Positions 63,861-64,000 of a stretch of 64,000 nt of DNA are shown here, in pieces. A program made the position numbers and the translations under genes. How positions within the stretch are numbered: the first letter of the stretch is position 1; every line of letters begins with the position of its first letter. The notes below the pieces were generated by a model, which saw only the letters and a list, made by a program, of their open reading frames with translations, was not told where the DNA came from and searched no databases. Origin of the DNA: Ferrovibrio terrae (GTDB lineage Bacteria > Pseudomonadota > Alphaproteobacteria > Ferrovibrionales > Ferrovibrionaceae); the NCBI RefSeq assembly GCF_007197755.1, contig NZ_CP041636.1, positions 2,516,001 to 2,580,000 of the forward strand, read 5' to 3'.

Positions 63861-64000
63861 TTAGTCAGGCGTGTAGCACACCGCTTCGATGCGGTAACCG
63901 TCAGGGTCGATCACAAACGCCGCATAATACGTTGGGGTGTATTGCGGGCGCAGGCCGGGCGGGCCGTTATCGGTGCCGCCATTCTGTATGGCGAGCGCGT
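63861..64000 (-). CDS. VOC (glyoxalase) family protein, 3' part
   Basis: The frame enters from the right edge and ends with TAA at 63863-63861, leaving 45 residues of the C-terminus. NGPPGLRPQYTPTYYAAFV followed by DPDGYRIEAVCY is the final beta-alpha-beta unit of a VOC/glyoxalase fold; the Glu of the last strand (IEAVCY) is the usual metal ligand. Substrate unknown. Confidence 0.8.
   Translation of the reverse strand, partial: ALAIQNGGTDNGPPGLRPQYTPTYYAAFVIDPDGYRIEAVCYTPD

Overview
The window is a GC-rich chromosomal segment from an alphaproteobacterium. Evidence for this is the rpsT / dnaA-dnaN-recF-gyrB core, a COQ9-family gene, high-GC codon use, and dispersed palindromic repeats of the kind common in that class. 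Genus cannot be settled from the sequence. No tRNA, rRNA, CRISPR array, transposase or phage structural gene was seen.

Layout. (1) 1-6072: the end of a YeiH-type membrane protein; an HxlR regulator divergent from a carboxymuconolactone-decarboxylase-like gene across two tandem 19-bp operators; a gamma-glutamyltransferase-like protein; a two-domain FAD hydroxylase/Old-Yellow-Enzyme fusion of the salicylyl-CoA or 2-aminobenzoyl-CoA monooxygenase type; and a membrane protein. (2) 6180-13908: rpsT, a rhodanese, then dnaA, dnaN, recF and gyrB. (3) 13909-17555: an AT-richer insert with a long hairpin, an apparent remnant of a Fic-type gene, and a two-gene SPARTA defence operon (TIR-APAZ plus short prokaryotic Argonaute). 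(4) 17556-19480: a small hypothetical gene, a 10-bp-periodic degenerate repeat, a 13-bp tandem repeat and an AraC regulator. (5) 19691-44547: a catabolic block with two complete branched-chain-type (Liv) ABC transporters, aldehyde dehydrogenase, SDR, a 2,4'-dihydroxyacetophenone-dioxygenase-like cupin, aspartate dehydrogenase, a histone-deacetylase-fold hydrolase, an AtzG-like small protein with its amidase, pobA with an AraC regulator, an acyl-CoA dehydrogenase, a second amidase, vanA-vanR-vanB and a MetE-like protein. (6) 44591-64000: mostly housekeeping and signalling. It holds an exported amidohydrolase/YtkA-like/di-haem peroxidase operon, a PAS histidine kinase, rpsU, def, coq9, purEK, a diguanylate cyclase, a TfoX-domain protein with a lysine-rich tail, an exported caspase-like protein with a duplicated C-terminal domain, an M17 aminopeptidase, GST, a TAXI-type binding protein, SemiSWEET, HIT, an RlmI-type methyltransferase, a Cys-rich lipoprotein, an aminotransferase and the end of a VOC protein.

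How the genes fit together. The catabolic block can be read as a funnel to protocatechuate. A DAD-like cupin would release 4-hydroxybenzoate, PobA hydroxylates that to protocatechuate, and VanAB demethylates vanillate to the same product, with the Liv transporters supplying substrates. The pathway logic for pobA and vanAB is established; linking the cupin/ALDH/SDR cassette to them is inference.

The clearest specialised system is the SPARTA operon directly behind gyrB. It is a known type of abortive-infection system (short Argonaute senses invader nucleic acid, TIR domain destroys NAD), here placed beside replication genes with a decayed Fic-like neighbour. Less familiar structure includes the 10-bp-phased repeat, the caspase-like protein with its duplicated domain, and a LivG-type ATPase with an altered ABC signature.
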